DNA of 64,000 bases from Reticulitermes speratus (GCA_021186555.1 JAJKFL010000005.1:56532635-56596634), one strand, 5' to 3'; positions 34,558 to 45,911 are shown, counted from the first letter of the stretch. Made by a program: numbers and translations. The notes: generated by a model from the sequence alone, not told the origin.

Positions 34558-35349
34558 TACGCTGTGTGGGCAGAACGTAGAATTTGTGAATGTTAAACCT
34601 GATGGTTTAATGTACCAGAACGATAAATTTTGTGAAGAGTGATAAAAATTAAGTGTCTGACAGCAGTACAACAAGGATGTGGTTTGTAACCGCACACCAT
34701 GTACCGTACGTCTACAAACACTAGTCAAATTTTGAGATAACTTGACTTCTTCAACAAAGTGTTCAGTGTGACCAACATTACATCTTATACACAAATGCAG
34801 GCCAGATTTCCCGGCATCAAGCACACGACTAATGGTGTTTGTGCCGTTGTTGCATGTGTCGTTAAGGCCCTTCTATAAATGCGCACAATTCTGAATTCCG
34901 CTGCCTACACCAAAGCCTTCCAGTGGATAAAAATTAGGAAGTATGAGATGGGGCCTTCTGACCGGCCACACCTGTCCGCTGATGCAGCCACTCTCATCCT
35001 TGTCCTGTGATTTCCAAACTTACGGGCCACTTTGTACTTGTAGACGACATTATTGCTTAGGGACGTTTTAAAAGAGACAGGCAATATACGCATAACCTAA
35101 CATTGAGACGCGTTGGCGTAACCATGGTTGCCGTGGAAACGCAATAAATATTAAATATTATAAATATGTGTGTGTACTCCTTCCCTAGTTGTCCGGTATG
35201 CTAAGCGCATGCGCCGTATTATACTGTCATCTGTGGCCTGTCTGGCTGTACCGCATTTTCCCACATTGTCTCATAAACGACACAATTTTCGAAAAAAAAA
35301 AAGTTGAATACAAAATGTGTTTTTATTTTCTCTACACCATTTTTTTCTG
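34558..35349. other. Unassigned stretch, probably old element
   Basis: Minus-strand frames (34534-34824, 34905-35093) read as short peptides without a certain family. A TATTAAATATTATAAATATG stretch lies near 35149. No gene is supported. Confidence 0.3.
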
Positions 35350-35640
35350 TGGTGGGCCGCGATAGCTCAGTCGGTATAGAGACACGCTACGAGCTGGACG
35401 GTACGGAGCTCGAATCCCGGTGGGGGCGAGACTTTCAGCACCCGTCCAGACCGGCCCTGGGGCCCAGCCAGCCTCCTGTACAATGGGTACTGGATTTCTT
35501 TCCCGGAGGTAAAGCGGCCGGGGCGTCGAGTTGACCACCCACCCCCTTCTAGCGCCGAGGTTAAGGAAAGAGTACAGCTATACCTCTACTCCCCCTCTGG
35601 GCCTTCATGGCCTGTTATAAGGTGAACTTTACCTTTACCT
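35350..35640 (+). mobile_element. tRNA-derived SINE (family A), full length, with 9-bp duplication
   Basis: Flanked by TTTTTTCTG at 35341-35349 and 35641-35649. Head GGGCCGCGATAGCTCAGTCG, B box GAGCTCGAATCCCGG, body CAGACCGGCCCTGGGGCCCA, tail CTTTACCTTTACCT. Least diverged family-A copy in the window. Confidence 0.92.
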
Positions 35641-35729
35641 TTTTTTCTGAAACGTTTCTCATTCCAAGAAGAATTAAGCCAGATGTCATCACAAAGGTCT
35701 TCATGTAGAGTGCCGTTATTCTTGTCAGA

Positions 35730-35960
35730 TTTTAATCAATTTTGAATTTTCTCGACAGATTTTCGACAAATTCTCAAACATCAAATTTCGTGGAAATTCG
35801 TCCAGTGGGAGCAGAGTTGTTCCTTGCGGACAGACAGACAGACAGACGGACGGACAACATAACGAAGCTAATAGTCGCTTTTCGAAATCTTACAAACTCG
35901 CCTAAAAATCGCATGCTGGAGATGATGACCATGCAAGGACTGTTGCTGGTTTGCAGTCGC
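35730..35960 (+). repeat. Dispersed retroelement tail relic
   Basis: AAATTTCGTGGAAATTCGTC, GGGAGCAGAGTTGTTCC, CAGACAGACAGACAGACGGA, AACGAAGCTAATAGTCGC. Weaker relatives of this phrase occur near 5330, 20990 and 23780. It probably belongs to a retroelement 3' region. No intact ORF. Confidence 0.45.
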
Positions 35961-36150
35961 ATTGTGTAGTGTAAATAACTTGCAGCTTAAGACTGTCACA
36001 ATGTACTGCTGTGGCTATGACCGTGACGGCGGGGCCAGTGTCCCTTATCTGCAGGCTACCTTGTGGAGAGCACATACAGGTCCTGTCGAAACATGGGCCT
36101 AGATCTCTAGCACTGCATGACACTTTCCTCTAGTCGTCATGTGCAAATTT

Positions 36151-38728
36151 TTCTGTTCATAACACGCCTAAAGTCACATGTATGCACAGTTCTGTTTATA
36201 ACACGCCTAAAGTCACATGTATGCACAGCTCTGTTCATAACACGCCTAAAGTCACATGTATGCACAGCTCTGTTCATAACACGCCTAAAGTCACATGTAT
36301 GCACAGCTCTGTTCATAACACGACTAAAGTCACATGTATGCACAGCTCTGTTCATAACACGCCTAAAGTCACATGTATGCACAGCTCTGTTCATAACACG
36401 CCTAAAGTCACATGTATGCACAGCTCTGTTCATAACACGCCTAAAGTCACATGTATGCACAGCTCTGTTCATAACACGACTAAAGTCACATGTATGCACA
36501 GCTCTGTTCATAACACGACTAAAGTCACATGTATGCACAGCTCTGTTCATAACACGACTAAAGTCACATGTATGCACAGCTCTGTTCATAACACGACTAA
36601 AGTCACATGTATGCACAGCTCTGTTCATAACACGCCTAAAGTCACATGTATGCACAGCTCTGTTCATAACACGCCTAAAGTCACATGTATGCACAGCTCT
36701 GTTCATAACACGCCTAAAGTCACATGTATGCACAGCTCTGTTCATAACACGACTAAAGTCACATGTATGCACAGCTCTGTTCATAACACGCCTAAAGTCA
36801 CATGTATGCACAGCTCTGTTCATAACACGACTAAAGTCACATGTATGCACAGCTCTGTTCATAACACGACTAAAGTCACATGTATGCACAGCTCTGTTCA
36901 TAACACGCCTAAAGTCACATGTATGCACAGCTCTGTTCATAACACGCCTAAAGTCACATGTATGCACAGTTATGTTTATAACACGCCTAAAGTCACATGT
37001 ATGCACAGCTCTGTTCATAACACGCCTAAAGTCACATGTATGCACAGCTCTGTTCATAACACGCCTAAAGTCACATGTATGCACAGTTCTGTTCATAACA
37101 CGACTAAAGTCACATGTATGCACAGCTCTGTTCATAACACGCCTAAAGTCACATGTATGCACAGCTCTGTTCATAACACGACTAAAGTCACATGTATGCA
37201 CAGCTCTGTTCATAACACGCCTAAAGTCACATGTATGCACAGTTCTGTTTATAACACGCCTAAAGTCACATGTATGCACAGCTCTGTTCATAACACGTCT
37301 AAAGTCACATGTATGCACAGTTCTGTTTATAACACGCCTAAAGTCACATGTATGCACAGCTCTGTTCATAACACGACTAAAGTCACATGTATGCACAGCT
37401 CTGTTCATAACACGACTAAAGTCACATGTATGCACAGTTCTGTTTATAACACGACTAAAGTCACATGTATGCACAGCTCTGTTCATAACACGCCTAAAGT
37501 CACATGTATGCACAGCTCTGTTCATAACACGCCTAAAGTCACATGTATGCACAGTTCTGTTTATAACACGCCTAAAGTCACATGTATGCACAGCTCTGTT
37601 CATAACACGCCTAAAGTCACATGTATGCACAGCTCTGTTCATAACACGACTAAAGTCACATGTATGCACAGCTCTGTTCATAACACGACTAAAGTCACAT
37701 GTATGCACAGCTCTGTTCATAACACGACTAAAGTCACATGTATGCACAGCTCTGTTCATAACACGACTAAAGTCACATGTATGCACAGCTCTGTTCATAA
37801 CACGACTAAAGTCACATGTATGCACAGCTCTGTTCATAACACGACTAAAGTCACATGTATGCACAGCTCTGTTCATAACACGACTAAAGTCACATGTATG
37901 CACAGCTCTGTTCATAACACGACTAAAGTCACATGTATGCACAGCTCTGTTCATAACACGCTTAAAGTCACATGTATGCACAGCTCTGTTCATAACACGA
38001 CTAAAGTCACATGTATGCACAGTTCTGTTCATAACACGACTAAAGTCACATGTATGCACAGCTCTGTTCATAACACGCCTAAAGTCACATGTATGCACAG
38101 CTCTGTTCATAACACGCTAAAGTCACATGTATGCACAGCTCTGTTCATAACACGCCTAAAGTCACATGTATGCACAGCTCTGTTCATAACACGACTAAAG
38201 TCACATGTATGCACAGCTCTGTTCATAACACGCCTAATGTCACATGTATGCACAGCTCTGTTCATAACACGACTAAAGTCACATGTATGCACAGCTCTGT
38301 TCATAACACGACTAAAGTCACATGTATGCACAGCTCTGTTCATAACACGACTAAAGTCACATGTATGCACAGCTCTGTTCATAACACGCCTAAAGTCACA
38401 TGTATGCACAGCTCTGTTCATAACACGCCTAAAGTCACATGTATGCACAGCTCTGTTCATAACACGACTAAAGTCACATGTATGCACAGCTCTGTTCATA
38501 ACACGACTAAAGTCACATGTATGCACAGCTCTGTTCATAACACGCCTAAAGTCACATGTATGCACAGCTCTGTTCATAACACGACTAAAGTCACATGTAT
38601 GCACAGCTCTGTTCATAACACGACTAAAGTCACATGTATGCACAACTCTGTTCATAACACGCCTAAAGTCACATGTATGCACAGCTCTGTTCATAACACG
38701 ACTAAAGTCACATGTATGCACAGCTCTA
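36151..38728. repeat. 39-bp minisatellite, about 66 copies (longest array)
   Basis: Unit CTCTGTTCATAACACGACTA... (39 bp). The main variant is CGCCT versus CGACT. A rarer TTCTGTTTAT haplotype clusters at 36190, 36970 and 37240-37560. Runs of CGACT units (37640-37960) alternate with mixed runs. A missing base at about 38116 shifts phase. Frames up to 851 residues over it are artefacts. Confidence 0.97.
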
Positions 38729-38797
38729 ACCAAATGAAACACAACAGAAAATAGCATTAATTCGCACGCACGAGACATAACAAAACTTCAGCCCAAT

Positions 38798-38997
38798 TTT
38801 ATGTTATCTTCACCGTGCATTTTTTAACAAATCACAAATTACACACCAACGAGATGCACTATATTTTTCACTTTTTATTCTTTAACCCCTACATTTGTTT
38901 CAGCCCTTTCAAGGCCTTGTAAGGGCTGAAACATATGTAGGGGTTAAAGATTAAAAAGTGAAAAATATAGTGCATTTCGTTGGTGTGTAATTTGTGA
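38798..38997. mobile_element. Fold-back element with 11-bp target-site duplication
   Basis: Flanks TTCAGCCCAAT (38787-38797 and 38998-39008) are identical. Inside, ACAAATTACACACCAACGAG...TTTAACCCCTACATTTG is mirrored by its complement, with a centre GCTGAAACATATGTAGGGG. The left end carries CACCGTGCATTTTTT, shared with the elements at 41200, 44923 and 50515. Confidence 0.8.
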
Positions 38998-39041
38998 TTC
39001 AGCCCAATGTTTGTTTCAACTTGAATACTGGTCATAAACAT

Positions 39042-39338
39042 CTAATGATCTGACTTCCCACCTGCGTTATCCCTGTCAAGGTCAGAGCCAGTCTCGCCAG
39101 TCGACAACAGTAGCCCCTTACCTTGGTTCTGGCCATGCAGTCTTACCAACCGTGGATCAGAGTCATGTTTCGTATTACAAATTACAGAACTGTGTTTCAG
39201 AAGCCAGCCATGCTTCACACACGAAGGTTGGCGGAGAATGTGAAGTGAAATCGGTGACTGGTCGAGTGCACTGTCCGGGTTAGCATGTTGTAGTTTAAGC
39301 AGCGCACAGAGTACTAGGTAAGGAACCGTCAGTGACAT
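39042..39338 (-). CDS. Possible first exon of a secreted protein (uncertain)
   Basis: The frame starts MSLTVPYLVLCALLKLQHAN, a plausible signal peptide. At 39120 the minus strand has CCAAG|GTAAGG, a strong donor consensus, which would give an exon of about 72 codons. A candidate acceptor (CTATTTTAG) lies about 30 bases upstream of the ATG. I recognise no domain and found no second exon, so this may be chance. Confidence 0.22.
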   Translation of the reverse strand: MSLTVPYLVLCALLKLQHANPDSALDQSPISLHILRQPSCVKHGWLLKHSSVICNTKHDSDPRLVRLHGQNQGKGLLLSTGETGSDLDRDNAGGKSDH

Positions 39339-39339
39339 T

Positions 39340-40280
39340 GGTTTTAGTCATTTGTGATCATTCATCCTAAAATAGTAAGTGAGTGAGTGCAATTTATGAT
39401 GTAATACGTACGTGCCGATCTGCTGGCAAAATATCCAATAGCATATCGACTCCATATTACGTCATTGGACCCGTGAATCCGTGGTCCCACGAATGAGATA
39501 ATCCGTGGTCACGAATGAGCTCTGTCAGCTGTTAACGTTGTATCATTCGAAATCGCATAAGTTCAAGCTGATATAAAGGGTAGCTTTGCGTATGTCGTGT
39601 TAAAGTTTGATAAGAAACTGACAGTCATTGCTCATACATAACACGGAATGACGGCTGAGTCTGTGAATTGTATCTCTTCAAGGTGATGTTCTTTCGTACG
39701 AGGTTTATAGCCCGGAGGGCAAGTGATTTCCTTTGGTCGTCGCGAAAATTGCGATGTGATAATGTTCACAGGTTCACAATGTTAGAAATGTGTATGTATG
39801 CCGAAAATAGTAAAAAGGGGGCTTTAATAGATTTCAGCTCGGTTTTGCAGTTCCGTATTGCACATGCAAGTAAGCAGCAGAAAGAGAAAGTGCATTCCGT
39901 TAGAGAATGGTTGAAAAAATAACAGCGTAGTGAATTGTTCATTCTCTGAAAGCAAAATTGCAACACTGACCTCAATACACATTGTTTTCAGCTGAGATTT
40001 AGTACCTACGTATATAGGACGGTTGTTAAGTCATTACGTTCTTTAACCGGTACCTGTATAACCACCGGTAGTTTTGATGTGTAATACGGAACTAATCCAC
40101 TTTTATTACGGCAAAATTTTCTTGTTCCGTGAGCGAAACTAAAACTCCATGGAACACAGACCTTGAGGAGCTAATAGAATCTCAGCCACAATAAATTCAT
40201 CTCATTGTTTGGAACCCAAGTGTTCATTACTGTGTTTGCCAAGACCTGTCACTGGTCCCAATCCTGAGCAGATGAATCCA
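39340..40280. other. Unassigned stretch
   Basis: No recognisable gene. A GATATAAAGG TATA-like string lies near 39570. The plus frame at 39668-39922 has no domain. Confidence 0.3.
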
Positions 40281-40282
40281 GT

Positions 40283-40490
40283 TCACACTCTCCCATACAA
40301 GCTTTTAAGAGCTGTTTTAATATTCTCCCATTTCTGCTGCGGTCTTGCAAGTGGTCTTTTTCCAGGAGGTTTTTTCCCAACCCAACTCCTGCATGCATTT
40401 GTGTTCTGTCTCTTGTGTTCCAGATGTTGCACCCATTTCATCCTAGATTTGATCACAATAATAATATTTGACACTGAGTACAGATAGTGA
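40283..40490 (-). pseudogene. Non-LTR retrotransposon C-terminal relic
   Basis: The minus frame reads KSRMKWVQHLEHK, then GKKPPGKRPLARPQQKWENI. This matches the RRMRWVGHVARM...GKPPGKRPLGRPRRRWEDNI block at the C-terminus of insect RT elements. Short and decayed afterwards. Confidence 0.6.
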
Positions 40491-41199
40491 ATAGTGCAAT
40501 GAATAAACTATAACTAAATAATATAATTGTCCATATACATGGTCCTTATTTTTTTCTGACAACTCACTGCCACTATTCTTAATGTTTGTGTGGGCAGTCA
40601 GCTGATTGGGCTATGTTAATGCACCAACAGGCTGACAGGAAGTGACAGCCCGTAGTTGCCATGATAAAATACTGACCTATACTTTGCACTTTATTGTGCA
40701 CAGATCATCTAGTATTGAGTGCTATAAATTGTAAAGGCAGGCAGTTAGCATCCCTCTACCTTTAATTTCAGTAAAATTAGCAGGTCAAAATTTTGCTCTT
40801 TGCTTCTCTTATCTACAGCGCTGGACTGTTCTTATTGGACCTGTTAAGTGAAAGGCGTTGAATAACCCAATAATCAGTCAGTCAGCACTTGGTATCCCTT
40901 CCCCTTGGATCATTTTATTTCTATTTATCTATTTTCTATTGGGTGGGCGGTACGCCTTCATATGTGGCTCAAATCTTGGCCTGGGGCCTGGCTATTCTGA
41001 GTTTTCTCGTGGATTTTCACAGCCACTGCAGGTGAATGCTGGGTTAGTGCCACATTCTGTGCAATTCATTATTCACTCATTATCCTACCATTTGTTGTCA
41101 TATAGTTTTTTTACAAGCCATAGTCTTTAAATAACCCATAAATAAATAAATAAAATTATATTTTCCTGTTTCCTTGATATTTTAACTAGATACTTTAAA

Positions 41200-41365
41200 C
41201 TTCATTCTAAAATCACCGTGCATTTTTCACAAATCAATGTCTTATCACCAACTAAATGCACTTTATTTAAAAAAAACAATATAAGGTTTCTTTAAAACAT
41301 TTAAAAAACCCCTACATAAGTTTTGGACCTTATAAAGCCATCTTCAGGGGGTGTCACTCAACTGC
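41200..41365. mobile_element. Half fold-back element with hammerhead-like module
   Basis: CACCGTGCATTTTTCACAAA, CCAACTAAATGCACTT, then (minus strand 41351-41309) CCCCTGAAGATGG, a hairpin, CCAAAACTTATGTAGGGG. GAAA is mutated to AAAA. The right arm is absent. Confidence 0.6.
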
Positions 41366-41369
41366 ATTT

Positions 41370-42837
41370 GTTTAAAAACATGTCTCTACGTTCGCCCAAC
41401 GGTATACGCCATATAGTTCACCACCTTCACTACTGTTATTTTCACTGTCACTTTTTTACACCATATGTTAAAATGAGAAATAAAATGGGTTCGGAACTGT
41501 AAGTGAGATTGTTCTCGTTATGTTATTTCAATTGTTGATTGACGTGTTGAAGGATCATGGTGCTGTTTACTGTAAGTTAATAATTGTAGAAATTAGAAAA
41601 TGTATATTACATAGTTCATAATGTTATGATTAATAAATATGAATGACATACCTGTTGTTCATTCATATTTATTAATTATAATATGTATGAAATACTGAAA
41701 AACTGGCAGGATTTCAAAAAGGACTCTGCTCCATGGATTTAATTAGTTAATTTAACCGTTCAGAGTTACATTTAAAGGGTGTTTGATTTAATTGCCTTGG
41801 CAGAATTGTTACGTGTAATTTCAGAGTTTGCCTCATCTTTCCAGTCATAAGACACAAAATCTGTTCACATGTTGTCGCATTGCCACATAATAAACTTAAA
41901 AGATGGTGCTGTGCCTCTCATACTGGAATGCAGGATGGTTTGAATTGGTTTAAAATGTGCCATATATAAGTAACGGTTTAGTGTGGGATAATATTGGGTT
42001 TGGGGAGTGTGGCGGAGATATAAATAGCTGACAAAAGACTGCGTATCATTTTGTGAATGCATAGAGCAACGGGGTAGTGTCTTCATCAGGTTTGTCTGTG
42101 TACCTAACAAAGAACTTGAACAAATTTTGTATTCTCATGCATTTTTTGTCTTTAAAGTAAATGGTACTGGGTAGATGATTTTGAAACACGTATAATGTGG
42201 AACTTTCTGCTTGAAGGAAGTTCTGTATAAGTCAGAACTTATTTGATATTGGGGCTAAGATTATGTTACTAAGTTGTATTAGCACTGAGTGACAGTGATT
42301 CTTAAGATATCAGTACTACATTTCTTTTATCTCAAAGCAAACAGGCTGATAAGTCTTGTGGTTGATTAGCAGGGTCAGTGTGGCAAACAAGCTCTGTTCA
42401 GCTTACTGCAAGCATCATGGGATCGCAAACTCTAAATCAGCGAAGGCTTCCAATAAAAAGGGTGAGCATTACTAACATGGGAGTGAAAGCTGTAAATGTG
42501 GGCAGGGTAAAGCATTACAGAACTTGTAGCTAGACATCTATATGAGCTCAGTTTAGTAAGTGTTTTCATATACAAGGCTCTTGTAGTCATACTACACTAG
42601 TTGTAGATGTGATGACACAATAGTGGTTGCACCATGATGTTTAGTACACTGTGTGATATCACGTACATTATGATGTTGCATCAATGCGTGTTGACACATT
42701 CACTATAATGCACTGTGATGGTGCATCAATATAATGCACTGTGATGACATCATTAATGCACTGTGTTGACACTTATTAATGCACTACTGCTGTGGAATTG
42801 AGAATGCATTATGATGATACAGGCATTGCTCGCTAAT
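41370..42837. other. Unassigned stretch
   Basis: No gene recognised. A short inverted pair around 41625-41685 (ATTAATAAATATGAATGA against TCATTCATATTTATTAAT) and loosely repeated ATGATGNTGCATNAATG phrases at 42640-42790 precede the later 40-bp array. Confidence 0.35.
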
Positions 42838-43315
42838 ATGGCAGGCTAGGTTCCAGACCACCGCTGTAAAGTGAATATCGCCGTAAAGCGAATCACATGC
42901 TTTTTTTCACTTTCTAGTGCATATAAAAGCCTTAGAACATGTTTACAGAATCGTTTCTAGCTTTTGATTTAAAGTAAGAGGCTTGTGACTCCTTTTGTTA
43001 CTATCACAACACTTAGGGGCATGTCTAATTAATAATTTCAATAGTAATACAAAAATAACACAATTAAAAAAGTAAGGATTGTCAGAATACGACACTGAGA
43101 CACAAGTGGAACAAATGCTGTAAACAGACTGAGCGCGCGGGTAACAAAATGGCGCTGGTTGACTCGCTCGATTCGGCTGGGACTCAGCTGATGTGCGCGT
43201 CACCGCCTTAACAGCAAGGCAAGTGCCGAAAATAATAAAAATGAATATAATTGAAAAGTGCCGCAAAGTGAAGCACTGCATTAACGAAGCGCCATAAAGC
43301 GAGGTACTACTGTAC
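42838..43315. mobile_element. Tigger/pogo-like MITE
   Basis: The left end GGTTCCAGACCACCGCTGTA, AAGTGAATATCGCCGTAAAG, CATATAAAAGCC and the right end CATAAAGCGAGGTACTACTG are the ends of a Tigger1-like pogo element (family phrases: CCAGACCACCGC..TAAAGCGAATATCGC and ACCTCGCTTTAT.GCGCTTCG). The interior has no transposase. Confidence 0.75.
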
Positions 43316-43375
43316 TCATTAGTGCACTGATGCCATTCATTAGTGCACTGATGACACTCGTTCGTGCAATGTGAC

Positions 43376-43946
43376 AGCACTCATTTACTGTGCCATGATA
43401 CTAGTGCAACATCATGACACTCATTTAGTGTGCCATGATACTAGTGCAACATCATGACACTCATTTAGTGTGCCATGATACTAGTGCAACATCATGACAC
43501 TCATTTAGTGTGCCATGATACTAGTGCAACATCATGACACTCATTTAGTGTGCCATGATACTAGTGCAACATCATGACACTCATTTAGTGTGCCATGATA
43601 CTAGTGCAACATCATGACACTCATTTAGTGTGCCATGATACTAGTGCAACATCATGACACTCATTTAGTGTGCCATGATACTAGTGCAACATCATGACAC
43701 TCATTTAGTGTGCCATGATACTAGTGCAACATCATGACACTCATTTAGTGTGCCATGATACTAGTGCAACATCATGACACTCATTTAGTGTGCCATGATA
43801 CTAGTGCAGCATCATGACACTCATTTAGTGTGCCATGATACTAGTGCAACATCATTACACTCATTTAGTGTGCCATGATACTAGTGCAACATCATGACAC
43901 TCATTTAGTGTGCCACGATACTAGTGCAACATCATGACACTCATTA
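43376..43946. repeat. 40-bp minisatellite, about 14 copies
   Basis: Unit TCATTTAGTGTGCCATGATA... (40 bp) is nearly invariant. It begins inside sequence related to the preceding ACTCATTAGTGCACTGATG phrases, from which it may have been seeded. Confidence 0.95.
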
Positions 43947-44908
43947 GTGCCCTTGTTTCCTTCATCAGAAGTACTTGCTTGGATAATCCATTTGTTTATA
44001 TCATAGTCTGTATACAGAAAGCACAGGTATAATACATTCTGTTGTAAGACACCTGAAACTGTTGGTGCTGAATCCTCACAGTGAGTTTTTAAACATTTTT
44101 GGTTCCATTTTGGGTAGGGGCGTGTCAATGCAGCTGCACATTATCAATAGTAGTTCTTTTTACTATTTTTGTTTAGGCATAATATATACAAGTACAGTAT
44201 GTTGTGTTTGCAGGGTTGTTCTTTGGTACTAAAACAGGTCAACAGTTGGAAAGCAGCGTACTTACAGTGACCTTACGGTTTCTGAGCTACTTAATCTTGT
44301 ATCTCAAAAGTTCTCGTAGCATATGCATGCTATACATGTCACCAGTCATGTAGGGCATTAATAAACATTTTTGCATTTCCTGTAGGCCCGTCTTTGAGAT
44401 AAATTTTGGTTATACTTGACCATTTTAGTTTTAAAGGAAGCATTATGATGGAGATGAAAACTGTATATGAACAGTTTAGTGCTACGTTAACACTGATATT
44501 GAAACTTATTTTTTGTGTAATTACGGTCATCATTTCACACACCTGTAGTTCTTGTTACATAAATCTCTGTGTTCGTATTACTTATACACATAATATCGAG
44601 GTTTTCTTGGCAGTGAAGATCAATATTACAGTCTTTATAACCCTGTGTTTTAGTCATGCAGTCAGGGAAATTCCCTATTTTGCTTTTCTAATTTATGTAA
44701 GTGTCAGTTTTATCATCAGCTAGTAATATACAGTTATGCAGTGTAAAGATATGCACCCACATAACTCTTATAGCTTATCTTGCATTGCAACTCTACACTT
44801 TTATTGTTACGTAATCCGTCAAAGACTGAGATAGGTATATCTTGTTATCTCGAATTTTAATTAGGTATCTGAATGATGTGTCTTTTAGAATGCTACTGAC
44901 ATGCTAAT
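43947..44908. other. Unassigned stretch
   Basis: AT-rich with no recognised gene. The frames at 43901-44128 and 44406-44723 lack domains. Confidence 0.3.
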
Positions 44909-44977
44909 ATAGATCACATAATCAAACAATAAGACCAACGAATGCACTGTATTGACCAATTTTATTCTAGCCTATTT

Positions 44978-45018
44978 CCCTACACGTGTTTCGGAACTTT
45001 AAAGTTCCATCTTCAGGG
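44978..45018 (-). ncRNA. Hammerhead-like core, left arm (candidate)
   Basis: Minus strand: CCC, CTGAAGA, T, GGAACTTTAAAGTTCC, GAAACACGTGTA, GGG. CCC/GGG would be stem I, the GGAAC...GTTCC hairpin stem II, and ACACGUGU a palindrome able to pair between two molecules as stem III. An extra U after CUGAAGA departs from the consensus. Confidence 0.4.
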
Positions 45019-45471
45019 GTTTTTTTGTCTTATGCTACCAGATATTCACATATTAAAAACAAATTCACAATATATACAATAGTCTGTTGAACAGTCTTAA
45101 AACCTCATGTAAATAAATATTCAGAGCACTTTAGAAGCACTTTAGCCTTACACACTAGACCTTGAAAGGACACGACAGACGCTTCACAACACATAAGAAA
45201 TGACTACGGAGATTAAAAAACTATGCCAGTAGTTGCGTAAAATAATAACAAACAGCCAATACCACGAACAGATTACAACGTTTTATAAAACAGTTTTTAT
45301 ATATTTAATTGAGATTTTACATTTCTAACTGATAAAGGTACACATCGTACAACTTCTAAACTGCTCTGAATATTTATTTACATGAGGTTTTAAGACTGTT
45401 CAACAGACTATTGTATATATTGTGAATTTGTTTTTAATATGTGAATATCTGGTAGCATAAGACAAAAAAAA

Positions 45472-45513
45472 CCCCTGAAGATGGAACTTTAAAGTTCCGA
45501 AACACGTGTAGGG
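45472..45513 (+). ncRNA. Hammerhead-like core, right arm (candidate)
   Basis: Plus-strand copy of the same module, base for base: CCC, CTGAAGA, T, 16-base perfect hairpin, GAAACACGTGTA, GGG. Both arms of the element therefore keep the module intact. Confidence 0.4.
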
Positions 45514-45616
45514 AAATAGGCCAGAATAAAATTGGTCAATACAGTGCATTCGTTGGTCTTATTGTTTGATTTAAATAAAATGCACGGTGCTAATACAGTG
45601 AAATAGATCACATAAT

Positions 45617-45870
45617 TCTACACACAGTACAGTTTGAATGATGATGATCTCCTCATTAGACATTTCCAGTGTATATTGGTCCTCTCGCAACCAAACTGTC
45701 CATCTGCCTCTATCGTAACAAATTCTCTCCTCAATTTCGTACCACTTTTTGGTCTTCTTTTTTGTGACACCCTTTCTGCCAAGATGTTCCCGTCTTGGTC
45801 TCCATCTTCCTGTTGGCTGTTTTCCTTCTAGTATAATATTCAAAATCTTCTTATGGATCCTGTCTTTATG
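45617..45870 (-). pseudogene. Retrotransposon endonuclease/RT C-terminal relic
   Basis: Minus frame reading LEGKQPTGRWRPRREHLGRK then RICYDRGRWTVWLREDQYTL. This is the GKR-GRPR...DRxRWR pattern of insect non-LTR element C-termini. No catalytic region is present. Confidence 0.5.
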
Positions 45871-45911
45871 AATTCCTAAAACAAGCCCATTGCACCTTAT
45901 TTTGTTACATG

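Larger units (their letters stand above)
44923..45602. mobile_element. Large inverted-repeat element with two hammerhead-like modules and 14-bp duplication
   Basis: The insertion is bounded by perfect direct repeats ATAGATCACATAAT (44909-44922 and 45603-45616). Arms of about 200 bp are nearly perfect inverted copies from ACCAACGAATGCACTGTATT inward to CATGTAAATAAATATTCAGA. A central unique segment of about 230 bp lies between them. The right end adds AAAATGCACGGTGC, the mirror of the CACCGTGCATTTT end of its relatives. A 14-bp duplication suits target-primed retro-insertion better than cut-and-paste. Confidence 0.85.

Noticed and set aside
35350..35430. tRNA-like sequence considered as a tRNA gene
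   Set aside because: It is the head of a SINE with tail and target-site duplication, and no complete cloverleaf with a 3' acceptor strand is seen. The same holds for 2196, 10105, 20602, 32751 and 45912.
35902..36123. Minus-strand frame with cysteines and possible splice sites
   Set aside because: Several weak GT/AG options, no domain, no partner exon; it could not be distinguished from chance.
36117..38737. Open frames of 657-851 residues on both strands
   Set aside because: Produced by the 39-bp array, whose length is a multiple of three and whose unit has no stop codon.
43376..43946. Regular 40-bp repeats considered as a CRISPR array
   Set aside because: The units are contiguous and identical with no unique spacers; the window is eukaryotic.
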